A DNA stretch of 64,000 nucleotides from Rhizobium nepotum 39/7 (GCF_000949865.1 NZ_JWJH01000001.1:291104-355103), one strand, 5' to 3'; counted from the first letter of the stretch, positions 29,104 through 39,939 are shown. Translations and numbers: made by a program. Notes: generated by a model not told the origin, from the sequence alone.

Positions 29104-30006
29104 TTATACCGGTTTGCCGACCTGATCGAGAAGCCATGTCTGAAAGGCGCGGGCAAGCACATTGTCCTGCCGTCCCTCCGGCAAGGCGACGTAATAGCTC
29201 TTGTCGGTTTGCAGGGGGATATCGAACACGATTTCGAGGCGGCCGGAGATAAGTTCCGCTTCGATCAGATATTTCGGCAAAAGGGTAAAACCGATGCCGC
29301 TTGCAGCGGCTTCGATGATCATCGAGAACTGGTCGAACCGGCTGCCCTTATAGGCGTTTTCCGCCGTCACCCCATTCATCTCCAGCCATTCCGTCCACAG
29401 TTTCGGCCGTGTCGTCACATGCAGCAAAGGTTGCCCGGCAAGATCGGTGGGCCGCTCCATACGGGCGCGCTGAAGCAGCGCGGGGCTGGCGACCGGCACG
29501 ATCACCTCGTTGCATAAAAAGGTGCAGGTGCCATGCGCCCAGACCGGCTGGCCATAGTGAATGGCAAGGTCGAAACCTTCCTCGTCGAAATCGAAGGGGT
29601 GCGAGCGCGAGCCGATCGTGATCGCTATCTCCGGATTGGCGTCGATGAACCGGTGCAGGCGCGGCATCAGCCAGCGGCTGCCGAAAGTCGGCAGGGTGGC
29701 GACGGAGAGCGATGCGTGCGATGTTCCGGCCGAGACCGCACGCACCATCAACTGTTCGGACTGTTGCAGCAGGCGCCGCACATCCGGCAGGAATTTGCGG
29801 CCCGCTTCCGATAAAACCACACGCCTGCGGATGCGCTCGAAAAGCTGCATTCCGGTCTGCGCCTCGAGGTCGCCGATCTGCCGGCTGACCGCGCTTTGCG
29901 TGAGGTTGAGTTCTTCCGCCGCACGGGTAAAATTGCCATGCCGTGCCGCGCATTCAAACGCTTGCAGGGTGACGATGTCGGGAACCAGTCTTCTGCGCGG
30001 ATCCAT
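29104..30006 (-). CDS. LysR family transcriptional regulator (GcvA-like)
   Basis: The 300-residue protein has the helix-turn-helix FECAARHGNFTRAAEELNLTQSAVSRQIGDLEAQTG (about 14-50), and the effector domain begins SLSVATLPTFGSRWLMPRLHRF, a pattern of the GcvA/AmpR-like branch. The gene is divergent from the ALDH7-type aldehyde dehydrogenase at 30221 with a 214-bp intergenic region, so it probably controls that gene in response to a lysine-pathway metabolite. The link is by position. Confidence 0.85.
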   Translation of the reverse strand: MDPRRRLVPDIVTLQAFECAARHGNFTRAAEELNLTQSAVSRQIGDLEAQTGMQLFERIRRRVVLSEAGRKFLPDVRRLLQQSEQLMVRAVSAGTSHASLSVATLPTFGSRWLMPRLHRFIDANPEIAITIGSRSHPFDFDEEGFDLAIHYGQPVWAHGTCTFLCNEVIVPVASPALLQRARMERPTDLAGQPLLHVTTRPKLWTEWLEMNGVTAENAYKGSRFDQFSMIIEAAASGIGFTLLPKYLIEAELISGRLEIVFDIPLQTDKSYYVALPEGRQDNVLARAFQTWLLDQVGKPV

Positions 30007-30220
30007 TCCATTCTCGCATCAACTTACCCGCTTTCCTCATTGGAAAAGGGCTATTGTGCCCATATATGATTACGGGAAAGAATGGAATGGTGTTTTGCCG
30101 ACTTTGGTGGAGACCTGTTTCACATAATGATAAATTCGGGGAAAGAACAGCGACGGGAGTTGAAAGCGCCGTATCATAAATGGCCTTTCCTCCCCTTTGA
30201 GCCAAAAAGGACAATTGGAC

Positions 30221-31750
<1,530 letters not shown>

Positions 31751-31788
31751 ATCGCTCGCAAGTTTCATTTGAGCGACATCGATCCATC

Positions 31789-31824
31789 ATGCCGGTGCGG
31801 CCCGATCCGCACCGGCATTCCCTT
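31789..31824 (+). terminator. Hairpin terminator after the aldehyde dehydrogenase gene
   Basis: ATGCCGGTGCGG pairs perfectly with CCGCACCGGCAT across a six-base loop, followed by a short T/C tract. The T-run is weak, so termination may be partial. Confidence 0.6.
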
Positions 31825-32002
31825 GTTAAAAAGGGGCCGGCGAGGGGCGCCTGCGATGATTTGCGGGAAAGAGGTCTCTTCGCGGAATTTTATTCCTGCA
31901 AGATCGCTCATATTGAATTATCCTCTCTCTATCGTTTTCATCGAAAACCCTAGCATTGCTCCATATCGCAAACCGGCACAGCGCCGGTGATAAGGAGATA
32001 AA

Positions 32003-32956
32003 ATGCCCGCCATCACCCGTCGCGCCCTTTCCGCCAGCATTCTTGTTGCCGCCGCATTATCCGTCCTGCCATTGCAGGCTCAGGCGGCGGAAGAGCTGAA
32101 GATCGGTTATCAGAAAACCGGCCTGCCGGTGATTGCGAGGCAACAGGGCGTCATCGAAAAGGCGCTTGAGGCCAAGGGCGTGAAGGTTTCGTGGGTCGAA
32201 TTCACCGCAGGCCCGCCGCTGGTGGAGGCCTTGAATGTCGGCTCCATCAATGTCGGCTGGACGGGCGACGCGCCGCCGATCTTCGGTCAGTCGGCCGGTT
32301 CGGCCATTGTTTATGTCGCGGCCCTTCCTTCGAACGGCAAGGGCGAGGCGATCTTCGCCAAGCCTGAGAGCGGCATCAAATCGGTTGCCGATCTGAAGGG
32401 GAAGAAGGTCGGCGTCGGCAAGGGCACCAGCGCCCACAATCTGCTGGTGGCGGCAATCGAGAAAAACGGTCTGAAATTCAGCGATATCGACGTTGTGTAT
32501 CTTAGCCCCGCCGATGCCGCCGCAGCCTTTGCGAGTGACAAGATTGACGCCTGGGCCGTTTGGGATCCTTTCTACGCGATTGCCGAGACCCGCTACAAGC
32601 CCGTCACGCTCGCCCGCACCAGCGAGGTCCTTAATGTGAGCACCTATTTCCTTGCCAATCGCGACTACGCCAAATCCCATGGCGACACCATCAACATCAC
32701 GATCGATGCGTTGGGTGAGGCGGCCAAATGGTCCGCCGGCAACCGCGACAAGGTCGCTGCAGCACTGCATGAGGTGACGGGTGTGCCGCTGGAAGCGCAG
32801 ACGCTGGCCGCCAACCGTTCGGAATTCGGCATTTCGAAGATCGATGACAAGATCATTGCCAGCCAGCAGGAAACCGCTGACCGCTTTTATCGCCTCGGCC
32901 TGATCCCGAAACAGATCAGCATCAAGGATGCTGTCTGGTCGGGCGCCACCAACTGA
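32003..32956 (+). CDS. ssuA: Aliphatic sulfonate ABC transporter substrate-binding protein
   Basis: The 317-residue protein has a signal peptide (MPAITRRALSASILVAAALS..., cleavage near residue 28). The mature start ELKIGYQKTGLPVIARQQGVIEKAL and the block VGSINVGWTGDAPPIFGQSAG match SsuA, as does AWAVWDPFYAIAE. It binds alkanesulfonates in the periplasm. GATAAGGAGATAAA gives an ideal ribosome-binding site. It begins an ssuACB set; no ssuD or ssuE is in the window, so desulfonation would depend on genes elsewhere. Confidence 0.9.
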   Translation: MPAITRRALSASILVAAALSVLPLQAQAAEELKIGYQKTGLPVIARQQGVIEKALEAKGVKVSWVEFTAGPPLVEALNVGSINVGWTGDAPPIFGQSAGSAIVYVAALPSNGKGEAIFAKPESGIKSVADLKGKKVGVGKGTSAHNLLVAAIEKNGLKFSDIDVVYLSPADAAAAFASDKIDAWAVWDPFYAIAETRYKPVTLARTSEVLNVSTYFLANRDYAKSHGDTINITIDALGEAAKWSAGNRDKVAAALHEVTGVPLEAQTLAANRSEFGISKIDDKIIASQQETADRFYRLGLIPKQISIKDAVWSGATN

Positions 32957-32979
32957 TCCCCGGATACGGAGGCTTCGCC

Positions 32980-33759
32980 ATGAGTATCAGAAGGCGTATC
33001 GAGGCAGGAAGCATCACGGGCTGGCTGCTTCCTGCCATCATTCTGGCGGGTTGGGAGGCAGCTTCCCGCATCGGGCTCATTTCGGGAAATGTGCTTCCGG
33101 CCCCCTCCGCCGTCGCGGAAGCCTTCTGGCGGCTTTTGCTTTCGGGCGAACTGATCGCCAATATCGGCGTCAGTTCCGCCCGCGCTTTGGCTGGTTTCGC
33201 CGTTGGCGGCGCGATCGGCTTTATCTTCGGGTTGGCCAACGGGCTGTCGCGGTTTTCCCGCAGCTTCACCGACACCACGCTGCAGATGATCCGCAACATT
33301 CCGCATCTGGCGCTCATCCCGCTCGTCATCCTGTGGTTCGGCATCGATGAGGAGGCAAAGCTTTTCCTCGTCGCGCTAGGGGTATTTTTCCCGATCTACA
33401 TCAACACGCTGCTCGGCATTCAGGGGGTCGATCCGCAACTGGTGGAGATGGGCCGCACGTATGGCATGTCGCCCTTCACGCTGTTCCGGCGGGTGATCCT
33501 GCCGGGTGCGCTGCCGTCCATTTTCACCGGCCTCCGTTATGCGCTCGGCATCATGTGGTTGACGCTTATCGTGGCGGAAACCATCTCCTCCTCTTCCGGC
33601 CTCGGCTATATGGCCATGCAGGCGCGCGAGTTTCTGCTGATCGATGTCGTCGTTCTGTCGATCCTCATCTATGCGCTTCTCGGCAAGCTGGCGGACAGTT
33701 TCGCCCGCTTCCTCGAAAGCATCTTCCTGCAGTGGCATCCAGCCTTCAAGAAAGTCTGA
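32980..33759 (+). CDS. ssuC: Aliphatic sulfonate ABC transporter permease
   Basis: The 259-residue inner-membrane protein has six hydrophobic helices and the BPD_transp_1 EAA loop VEMGRTYGMSPFTLFRRVILPGALPSIFTGLRYALGIMW. The N-terminal SGWLLPAIILAGWEAASRIG and RSFTDTTLQMIRNIPHLALIPLVILWFGIDE are typical of SsuC. It follows ssuA by 23 bp and is followed by ssuB after 8 bp. Confidence 0.9.
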   Translation: MSIRRRIEAGSITGWLLPAIILAGWEAASRIGLISGNVLPAPSAVAEAFWRLLLSGELIANIGVSSARALAGFAVGGAIGFIFGLANGLSRFSRSFTDTTLQMIRNIPHLALIPLVILWFGIDEEAKLFLVALGVFFPIYINTLLGIQGVDPQLVEMGRTYGMSPFTLFRRVILPGALPSIFTGLRYALGIMWLTLIVAETISSSSGLGYMAMQAREFLLIDVVVLSILIYALLGKLADSFARFLESIFLQWHPAFKKV

Positions 33760-33767
33760 GGTAACCC

Positions 33768-34595
33768 ATGTCGACCAGTAATGTTACGACACTGAGACGC
33801 CCCGATGCCCCGCCATCCTCCCCTTCAGGGGCGGAAGCCAAGCTTGAGCAGCGCGGGAAGCAGAATGACGGTAAAGTCGCCTTCAGCTTCCGCGATGTGG
33901 TGAAGACCTTTGGCGACAAGCCGGTGCTGCGCGGGATCGATCTCGATGTGCGGGAAGGCGAGTTTCTGGCTGTCATCGGCAAGAGCGGCTGTGGCAAGAG
34001 TACGCTCCTGCGTATTCTGGCCGGTCTCGATGCGCCCACAAGCGGCACCGTTTCGAAAGACGCATCGAGCCGCACCCGCATGATGTTTCAGGAGCCGCGC
34101 CTTCTGCCATGGGAGCGCATCGCAAACAATGTGTCCGTGGGCCTGACCGGCATTGCCAAAGGGGAAGCGGCGCAAGAACAGGCGCTTGCCATTCTCGAAG
34201 AGGTAGGGCTGAAGGACCGGGCGGGCGAATGGCCCTATGTCCTGTCCGGCGGCCAGAAGCAGCGCGTGGCGCTGGCGCGGGCATTGGTGGCCCATCCCCA
34301 AATCCTGGCGCTGGACGAACCGCTCGGCGCGCTCGATGCACTCACCCGCATCGAAATGCAGCTTCTGCTCGAGCGCATCTGGCGCAAGCAGAAATTCACC
34401 GCCGTCCTCGTTACGCATGATGTCTCGGAAGCCGTGGCGCTTGCCGACCGCATCGTCGTCATCGATGAAGGACGCATCGCGCTCGATCTGGATGTGAAGT
34501 TACCGCGTCCGCGCCGCCACGGCACCGCCGAATTCGCGCGACTGGAAGAACAGGTCCTGAACCAGCTCTTCGGGCGTGGCGAGATTAGCGGATAA
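33768..34595 (+). CDS. ssuB: Aliphatic sulfonate ABC transporter ATP-binding protein
   Basis: The 275-residue ATPase has Walker [21 protein letters not shown]-loop [14 protein letters not shown], signature [18 protein letters not shown], Walker [11 protein letters not shown] and switch His [14 protein letters not shown]. The SsuB/TauB branch is indicated by the LLPW Q-loop. About 40 polar residues precede the ABC domain, longer than in E. coli SsuB. It energises the SsuC pore. Confidence 0.9.
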   Translation: MSTSNVTTLRRPDAPPSSPSGAEAKLEQRGKQNDGKVAFSFRDVVKTFGDKPVLRGIDLDVREGEFLAVIGKSGCGKSTLLRILAGLDAPTSGTVSKDASSRTRMMFQEPRLLPWERIANNVSVGLTGIAKGEAAQEQALAILEEVGLKDRAGEWPYVLSGGQKQRVALARALVAHPQILALDEPLGALDALTRIEMQLLLERIWRKQKFTAVLVTHDVSEAVALADRIVVIDEGRIALDLDVKLPRPRRHGTAEFARLEEQVLNQLFGRGEISG

Positions 34596-34602
34596 GGGCT
34601 GG

Positions 34603-34630
34603 CCGGCAGGGCCAAGACCCTGCCGGATTA
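34603..34630. terminator. Hairpin between ssuB and putA
   Basis: CCGGCAGGG pairs with CCCTGCCGG across a six-base loop between the convergent ssuB and putA genes. The flanking tracts are only partly T-rich (ATTATATTTAT on the plus strand). Confidence 0.55.
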
Positions 34631-34636
34631 TATTTA

Positions 34637-37600
34637 TCAGCCGATGCTCATCAGGCTGGCATTGCCGCCGGCAGCCGTCGTGTTGACACTGACGGAGACC
34701 TCTTCCACCAGCCAGTCTAGATTATAGGGCTGGCTTTCACGGCCAAGCGCTTCCGTGGTGGCGGCCTGAACCAGAACCAGAGGGCCGGGTAGGGCGGCGA
34801 TCTTTTTGTTGATCGTAACGACACGCTCCGCATCGCCCTCGATCAGCGCGCCGGCGAAGGGTGCGGATTTTTCCCAGTTGTCAGACCAAGTGATGCGCGA
34901 AGTGACGGTTGCCGGCAATCCGTAGATCGATTTTTCCAGTCCAGATGCATTGTCGATGACGACCGAGTTGCCGGTGGCAAGTGCTGCCGCAAGCTGGCGA
35001 TAAAGCCCCTGCTCCGTGGCCGGGATCAGCAGAATTTTGCCGCGCGGATGCAGCGCATAGACGTTGCGTTCGCCGACCGGGCCTGCCAGTTCGGTTTCGA
35101 AACCGAGGCCGGAAAGCGCTGCGGCCTGTCGTGCTGCTTCAGCCGCGACGCTCTCGCCATTTTCATCCAGCCAGCGGGCGAGATCGACGGCCGCCTGATC
35201 CTGCTGACTGGCGACACGGTCGATCTTCGGCGCGATTTGTGTGACGCGGCCGAGATAGAGCGGACCGCCTGCCTTGGGACCGGTGCCGGAAAGGCCGCGT
35301 CCGCCGAAGGGCTGAACGCCGACAACGGCGCCGATGATGTTGCGGTTCACATAAAGATTGCCGGCCGCAACGCGGGAGAGGACGTGCTGGATCGTATCGT
35401 CAAGACGTGTATGCAGGCCGAAGGTCAGACCGTAGCCAGTGGCGTTGATCTCGTCGATCAGCCGGTCGAGATTGTCGCGCTTGAAGCGGATGACGTGCAG
35501 GACGGGCCCGAAGACCTCTTTCTTCAGATCGGCAAGCGATTTCATCTCGATGATCGTCGGTGGCACAAAGGTGCCCTTGCCGGTTTCGCCCGCAAGCGAA
35601 ATCTGCTCGATCCGATGACCGAGCGCGCGCATGCTGTCGACGTGTTTTTCGATGATGCCTTTGGCTTCGGCGGTGATGACCGGGCCGACATCGACGGAGA
35701 GACGGTCGGTGCGGCCGATCCGCAATTCATGCAGCGCGCCTTTCAGCATCGTCAGCGTGCGATCCGCCACATCTTCCTGCAGGCAAAGAATGCGCAGCGC
35801 CGAGCAACGCTGACCGGCGCTGTCAAACGCAGACGCGATAACGTCTGCGACGACCTGTTCGGCAAGGGCGGAGGAATCGACGATCATGGCGTTCTGTCCG
35901 CCGGTCTCAGCAATCAAGGGAACCGGCTGGCCGTTGGCCAGAACCCGGCCGGCAAGCTGGCCCTGAATGAGCCGCGCTACTTCCGTGGAGCCGGTGAACA
36001 TCACGCCCGCCGTAAGGGCGGAGCCGACGAGGGCGGCACCGGTTTTGCCATCGCCCGGAAGAAGCTGCACGGCGTCCTGCGGAATACCAGCCTCATGCAG
36101 CAGGCGCACGCCTTCAGCGGCGATCAGCGGCGTTTCTTCGGCGGGTTTTGCCAGCACCGGATTGCCGGCAACCAGTGCTGCCGTTACCTGACCGATGAAG
36201 ATGGCGAGCGGGAAGTTCCATGGGCTGATACAGACGACAGGGCCGAGGGGTGTCTGGCCGTCTTTGAAGGTCTTGCGGGCTTCCGCTGCGTAATAACGCA
36301 GGAAATCGATCGCTTCGCGCACCTCGGCAATGGCGTTCGGCATGGATTTTCCCGCCTCGCGCATGATAAGGCCGAGCAGGGTCGGCATCTCAGCCTGCAT
36401 CTGGTCGGCAGCGCGTTCCAGGCAGGCGGCGCGCTCCTCTACCGGTTTGGAAGACCAGTTGGAGGCAGAGGCCCGCTGCATCGCCGCTTCAACATCGGCC
36501 TCTGTCGGTTCGCTCACGTAGCCGACAATGTCACTATGATCGCCGGGATTGAGAACCGGGCGTGTCTTGCCCCCCGCCTCTGGTGCTGCGGCCTTCCACT
36601 CTGTCGCTGCACTCGCCATCAGGATGGTGTCCAGTGCGGCAAGTGTCGTTTCGCTGGAAAGATCGAGACCAGCGGAGTTCGCCCGTTCGGGGCCGAAGAG
36701 ACCAGCGGGTGCAGCAATGCGGTCGTGCCGGGCGCCGGGAACGGCATAGGCCTTGACCGCTTCGACCGGATCTTCCAGCAAGGAAGCCACCGGTACGGCG
36801 GGATCGGCGATGCGGTTGACGAAGGAAGAGTTCGCGCCGTTTTCCAGCAGGCGGCGAACGAGATAGGCAAGCAGCGTTTCGTGGGTGCCAACAGGCGCAT
36901 AAAAGCGGCAGGGGCGGTCGAGCTTCTTTTTGCCGACGACTTCGCTGTAAAGCGGTTCGCCCATGCCGTGCAGGCACTGGAACTCGTAGTCGCCGAGTTT
37001 GAAGCTAGGGCCGGCGAGGTGGTAGATCGTCGCCATGGACTGCGCATTGTGGGTCGCAAATTGCGGAAACACGACGTCACGCGCGGCGAGCAACTTGTTG
37101 GCGCAGGCGATATAGGAGACGTCGGTATGCACCTTGCGGGTGAAGACCGGAAAGTCTTCCAGCCCGTCTACCTGCGCGCGCTTGATTTCCGCATCCCAAT
37201 AGGCGCCCTTGACCAGACGCACCATGATGCGGCGACCCGCGCGCCGGGCGAGATCGATGATGTAATCGAGAACGAAGGGGCAGCGGCGGCCATAGGCCTG
37301 CACGACGAAACCGAGGCCGTCCCAGCCGGCGAGATCCTTGTCGAGCGCCAGCTCCTCCAGAAGATCGAGCGACAGCTCCAGCCGGTCGGCTTCCTCGGCG
37401 TCGATATTGAGGCCGATATCGTATTTCTTGCTGAGCAGCATCAAAGATTTGACGCGCGGCACAAGTTCCGCCATCACCCGCTCGGCCTGGGCGCGGGCAT
37501 AACGCGGATGCAGCGCCGAAAGCTTGATGGAGATGCCCGGGCGGCCATAGACGCCGCGCCCTGCGGAGGCCTTGCCGATGGAGTGGATGGCGTTTTCGTA

Positions 37601-38323
37601 ATCCTTGTAATAGCGCTCCGCATCCTTTGCCGTCGTCGCCGCTTCGCCGAGCATATCGTAGGAATATTGAAAGCCCAGCTCCTCCAGCGGTTTCGAACGC
37701 TTGAGCGCTTCGCCGATCGTCTCGCCGGTGACGAATTGCTCGCCCATCATGCGCATGGCCATGTCGACGCCGCGACGGATGACGGGTTCGCCTGCGCGGG
37801 CGATCAGCTTGCTCAGCGCCGCCGAAAGACCGCTGTCATTGACTGTCGAGGTGAGCTTGCCGGTAATGACGAGGCCCCAGGTGGCGGCATTGACGAACAG
37901 CGAGCGCCCGCCGCCGATATGGGATCTCCAGTCGCCGCGTGCGATCTTGTCGCGGATCAGCGCATCGCGGGTCGCAGTATCGGGAATGCGCAACAGCGCT
38001 TCGGCAAGGCACATCAGAGCCACGCCCTCGTGACTGGAGAGCGAATATTCCTGCACCAGCCCTTCGACGCCTGTGCCCTTGGTTTTGGCGCGCAACGCCT
38101 CGATCAGCTTGGTCGCCGTGGTGCGAATGGCGCTCGCCTGCTCGGGAGTGACGGTCGCCGCCTCGATCAGGGGCGCCAGGCATTCTTCCTCGGGGCGGCG
38201 GTAGGCGGCGGTGATTGCCTTCCGCAACGGGCTCTGTTCGCGCACGGGCGGTGCAAAATTCTGGAAAATGCCGTTCATGGCCTGCTGCGGGTTTACATCG
38301 GCTTTGCTTGCACCATCGGCCAT
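34637..38323 (-). CDS. putA: Bifunctional proline dehydrogenase / L-glutamate gamma-semialdehyde dehydrogenase
   Basis: The 1228-residue protein has an FAD proline dehydrogenase barrel (about 150-500: RPGISIKLSALHPRYARAQ, RIMVRLVKGAYWDAEIKRAQ, FPQFATHNAQSMATI) and an aldehyde dehydrogenase part (CISPWNFPLAIFIGQ, FTGSTEVARLIQ, catalytic Cys in FDSAGQRCSALRILC), then a C-terminal ALDH-like extension of about 200 residues. It oxidises proline to glutamate at the membrane with quinone and NAD. There is no N-terminal ribbon-helix-helix, so unlike E. coli PutA it should not be its own repressor; control falls to the divergent Lrp-type PutR. Confidence 0.95.
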   Translation of the reverse strand: MADGASKADVNPQQAMNGIFQNFAPPVREQSPLRKAITAAYRRPEEECLAPLIEAATVTPEQASAIRTTATKLIEALRAKTKGTGVEGLVQEYSLSSHEGVALMCLAEALLRIPDTATRDALIRDKIARGDWRSHIGGGRSLFVNAATWGLVITGKLTSTVNDSGLSAALSKLIARAGEPVIRRGVDMAMRMMGEQFVTGETIGEALKRSKPLEELGFQYSYDMLGEAATTAKDAERYYKDYENAIHSIGKASAGRGVYGRPGISIKLSALHPRYARAQAERVMAELVPRVKSLMLLSKKYDIGLNIDAEEADRLELSLDLLEELALDKDLAGWDGLGFVVQAYGRRCPFVLDYIIDLARRAGRRIMVRLVKGAYWDAEIKRAQVDGLEDFPVFTRKVHTDVSYIACANKLLAARDVVFPQFATHNAQSMATIYHLAGPSFKLGDYEFQCLHGMGEPLYSEVVGKKKLDRPCRFYAPVGTHETLLAYLVRRLLENGANSSFVNRIADPAVPVASLLEDPVEAVKAYAVPGARHDRIAAPAGLFGPERANSAGLDLSSETTLAALDTILMASAATEWKAAAPEAGGKTRPVLNPGDHSDIVGYVSEPTEADVEAAMQRASASNWSSKPVEERAACLERAADQMQAEMPTLLGLIMREAGKSMPNAIAEVREAIDFLRYYAAEARKTFKDGQTPLGPVVCISPWNFPLAIFIGQVTAALVAGNPVLAKPAEETPLIAAEGVRLLHEAGIPQDAVQLLPGDGKTGAALVGSALTAGVMFTGSTEVARLIQGQLAGRVLANGQPVPLIAETGGQNAMIVDSSALAEQVVADVIASAFDSAGQRCSALRILCLQEDVADRTLTMLKGALHELRIGRTDRLSVDVGPVITAEAKGIIEKHVDSMRALGHRIEQISLAGETGKGTFVPPTIIEMKSLADLKKEVFGPVLHVIRFKRDNLDRLIDEINATGYGLTFGLHTRLDDTIQHVLSRVAAGNLYVNRNIIGAVVGVQPFGGRGLSGTGPKAGGPLYLGRVTQIAPKIDRVASQQDQAAVDLARWLDENGESVAAEAARQAAALSGLGFETELAGPVGERNVYALHPRGKILLIPATEQGLYRQLAAALATGNSVVIDNASGLEKSIYGLPATVTSRITWSDNWEKSAPFAGALIEGDAERVVTINKKIAALPGPLVLVQAATTEALGRESQPYNLDWLVEEVSVSVNTTAAGGNASLMSIG

Positions 38324-38498
38324 TCTGAAAATCCTGAAAAAGCTGTTGAAGACAGACTGTCAGCGGCAGCGTGTCCTCCGCTCGCCGCTTGTCATTCTGC
38401 TGCGTACAATATCATTGCCGTAAAAATTGCTATGGTCCTATTTTGAGGATAGAACAGGCCATATGAACTTTTATTATTCGGATTAGGCGTGAAATCAC

Positions 38499-38969
38499 AT
38501 GGCTAATAGTCATAGAACAGACGATCTGGACCACTTCGATCTCAAGATCCTCGAGGCATTGAGTGAAGATGGACGCATGTCGGTCCTGCAACTTTCAAAA
38601 AGGGTCGGCCTCTCCAAGACGCCGTGCCAGACGCGGCTGAAGCGGCTGGTGGATGAAGGCTATATTCTCGGGTTCCGTGCGGTGCTCAATCCGCAGAAAC
38701 TTGGCGTCGACCATATAGCCTTCGCCGAAGTGAAGCTTTCCGATACGCGCGAAAAGGCGCTGGAGGAGTTCAACGCGGCGGTGCGCAAGATCAAGGAAGT
38801 GGAGGAGTGCCACATGATCGCCGGCGCCTTCGATTATCTCCTGAAGGTGCGCACCAGCGATATCCGCAAATACCGAAGGGTCCTCGGCGAAAAAATCTCC
38901 AGCCTGCCATCGGTTTCCAACACGTCGACATTCGTGGTGATGCAGTCGGTCAAGGAGACCGGAATCTGA
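38499..38969 (+). CDS. putR: Lrp/AsnC family regulator, proline-catabolism activator PutR
   Basis: The 156-residue protein has an N-terminal helix-turn-helix (DLKILEALSEDGRMSVLQLSKRVGLSKTPCQTRLKRL) and a C-terminal RAM/ligand domain ending FVVMQSVKETGI. It is divergent from putA with a 175-bp intergenic region, the arrangement known in Agrobacterium and Rhodobacter where PutR activates putA in response to proline. A hairpin terminator follows. Confidence 0.9.
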   Translation: MANSHRTDDLDHFDLKILEALSEDGRMSVLQLSKRVGLSKTPCQTRLKRLVDEGYILGFRAVLNPQKLGVDHIAFAEVKLSDTREKALEEFNAAVRKIKEVEECHMIAGAFDYLLKVRTSDIRKYRRVLGEKISSLPSVSNTSTFVVMQSVKETGI

Positions 38970-38987
38970 CGAAGCCGGGATAAGAAA

Positions 38988-39016
38988 AACGGGCAGGCAG
39001 GAGCCTGCCCGTTTAT
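38988..39016. terminator. Terminator between putR and ecfG (convergent)
   Basis: CGGGCAGGC pairs with GCCTGCCCG across a short loop, with an A-run to its left and TTTATC to its right, so it can serve both converging transcripts. Confidence 0.75.
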
Positions 39017-39037
39017 CGCTTTGCGAATTCCGCTGTT

Positions 39038-39598
39038 TCAGCGCGCCGTGGCTGCGGCGGTCATCTGCGCGTCCGGACCAAACTCATTTTCGTTCTCGAT
39101 GCCGAGAAGCTCCTGCAGGCGCAGCCTTGCGCGGCTGACGCGGCTCTTGATCGTGCCGACCGGGCAACCGCAAATCTCGGCTGCTTCTTCGTAGGCGAAG
39201 CCGGAGGCGCCGATCAGCAGGATTGCTTCGCGCTGGTCGTCGGGCAGTTTCGCCAGTGCTGCACGAAAATCCTGGAGATCGACCGATCCATGTTGCTCGG
39301 GCGGTACCGACAGGCGCGAGGTGTAAACCCCGTCCGTATCCTGCACCTCGCGGCCGGATTTGCGAATCTGGCTGTAGAACTCGTTGCGCAGGATCGTCAC
39401 CAGCCAGGCGCGCATATTGGTGCCGGGCTGGAAACTGTCCTGTTTCGCCCAGGCCTTCATGATCGTGTCCTGCACAAGGTCGTCAGCGCGGTCCCTCGAG
39501 CGGATGAGCGAGATCGCGAATGCCCGCAGGTTTGGCAGCGCCGCCAGCATTTCCCGTTTGAAATTGTATTCTGTCTGCTCTGGCTCTTTCGCCATCAT
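39038..39598 (-). CDS. ecfG: RNA polymerase sigma factor EcfG (general stress response)
   Basis: The 186-residue ECF sigma factor has region 2 (LRAFAISLIRSRDRADDLVQDTIMKAWA) and region 4 (LPDDQREAILLIGASGFAYEEAAEICGCPVGTIKSRVSRAR). The family (ECF15, EcfG/RpoE2) is fixed by context: it overlaps nepR and is divergent from phyR. It directs RNA polymerase to GGAAC-N16/17-CGTT promoters, several of which are visible in this window. The start codon overlaps the nepR stop (ATGATGG), giving translational coupling. NepR holds it inactive until phosphorylated PhyR captures NepR. Confidence 0.93.
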   Translation of the reverse strand: MMAKEPEQTEYNFKREMLAALPNLRAFAISLIRSRDRADDLVQDTIMKAWAKQDSFQPGTNMRAWLVTILRNEFYSQIRKSGREVQDTDGVYTSRLSVPPEQHGSVDLQDFRAALAKLPDDQREAILLIGASGFAYEEAAEICGCPVGTIKSRVSRARLRLQELLGIENENEFGPDAQMTAAATAR

Positions 39599-39801
39599 TC
39601 CTCCGAAGCCTTGGTGTTGGCTTTGTTTTCGGCTTCATCGAGTTTCTCGAGAAGATCGAGGAATTTGTCAGGGATGCCCTCTTCCTGAACGGCATCGTAA
39701 AGCTCCCTGAGCTTGCGGGAAATCACCGCCCGCCCTGAGTGCGGGACCTGAGGTGCGGCCGGATTGTCCGGGGAGTCTTGGTCCGATTGAAATATGTTCA
39801 T
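39595..39801 (-). CDS. nepR: Anti-sigma factor NepR
   Basis: The 68-residue protein has the conserved NepR core ISRKLRELYDAVQEEGIPDKFLDLLEKLDEA (residues 28-58), two helices that wrap around EcfG or the sigma-like domain of PhyR, flanked by disordered ends. ATG 39801 is chosen because the upstream extension lacks similarity and would overrun the predicted promoter. It is co-transcribed with ecfG from a GGAAC-type promoter. Confidence 0.92.
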   Translation of the reverse strand: MNIFQSDQDSPDNPAAPQVPHSGRAVISRKLRELYDAVQEEGIPDKFLDLLEKLDEAENKANTKASEE

Positions 39802-39834
39802 AACGTCCGGTATTCCTTTTGTGTCGTGGCAAAG

Positions 39835-39859
39835 AATGCGCGGTAAAAAAAATAGTTCC
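39835..39859 (-). promoter_or_regulatory. EcfG-type promoter of nepR-ecfG
   Basis: On the minus strand GGAAC (39859-39855) is followed after 16 bp by CATT (39838-39835). The -10 is one base off CGTT. The site lies about 34 bp before the nepR ATG and would provide autoregulation. Its -35 forms one half of a palindrome with that of phyR. Confidence 0.7.
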
Positions 39860-39879
39860 GGCAATCCGGAACTATTTTT
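39848..39879. promoter_or_regulatory. Perfect inverted repeat joining the divergent nepR and phyR -35 elements
   Basis: Arms of 14 bp (39848-39861 and 39866-39879) are exactly complementary around a CAAT spacer and contain GTTCC and GGAAC. The two EcfG -35 boxes are thus nearly back to back, eight bases apart. Confidence 0.8.
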
Positions 39880-39893
39880 GCGATGCGCACGTT
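39868..39893 (+). promoter_or_regulatory. EcfG-type promoter of phyR
   Basis: GGAAC at 39868-39872 and CGTT at 39890-39893 are 17 bp apart, a full consensus match. The ATG of phyR follows 47 bp downstream of the -10. Confidence 0.8.
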
Positions 39894-39939
39894 GCTATCG
39901 TGGGTTTGCGTTGCAGGCCGCATGAAAGGGGAGAATTCC

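Noticed and set aside
35048..38446. Very long plus-strand open frame (1132 codons) opposite putA
   Set aside because: It is the mirror of putA codon bias in G+C-rich DNA. It has no family motifs or ribosome-binding site, while putA on the other strand is fully recognisable. Similar mirror frames opposite gcd, the helicase, ptsP and ugd were dropped for the same reason.
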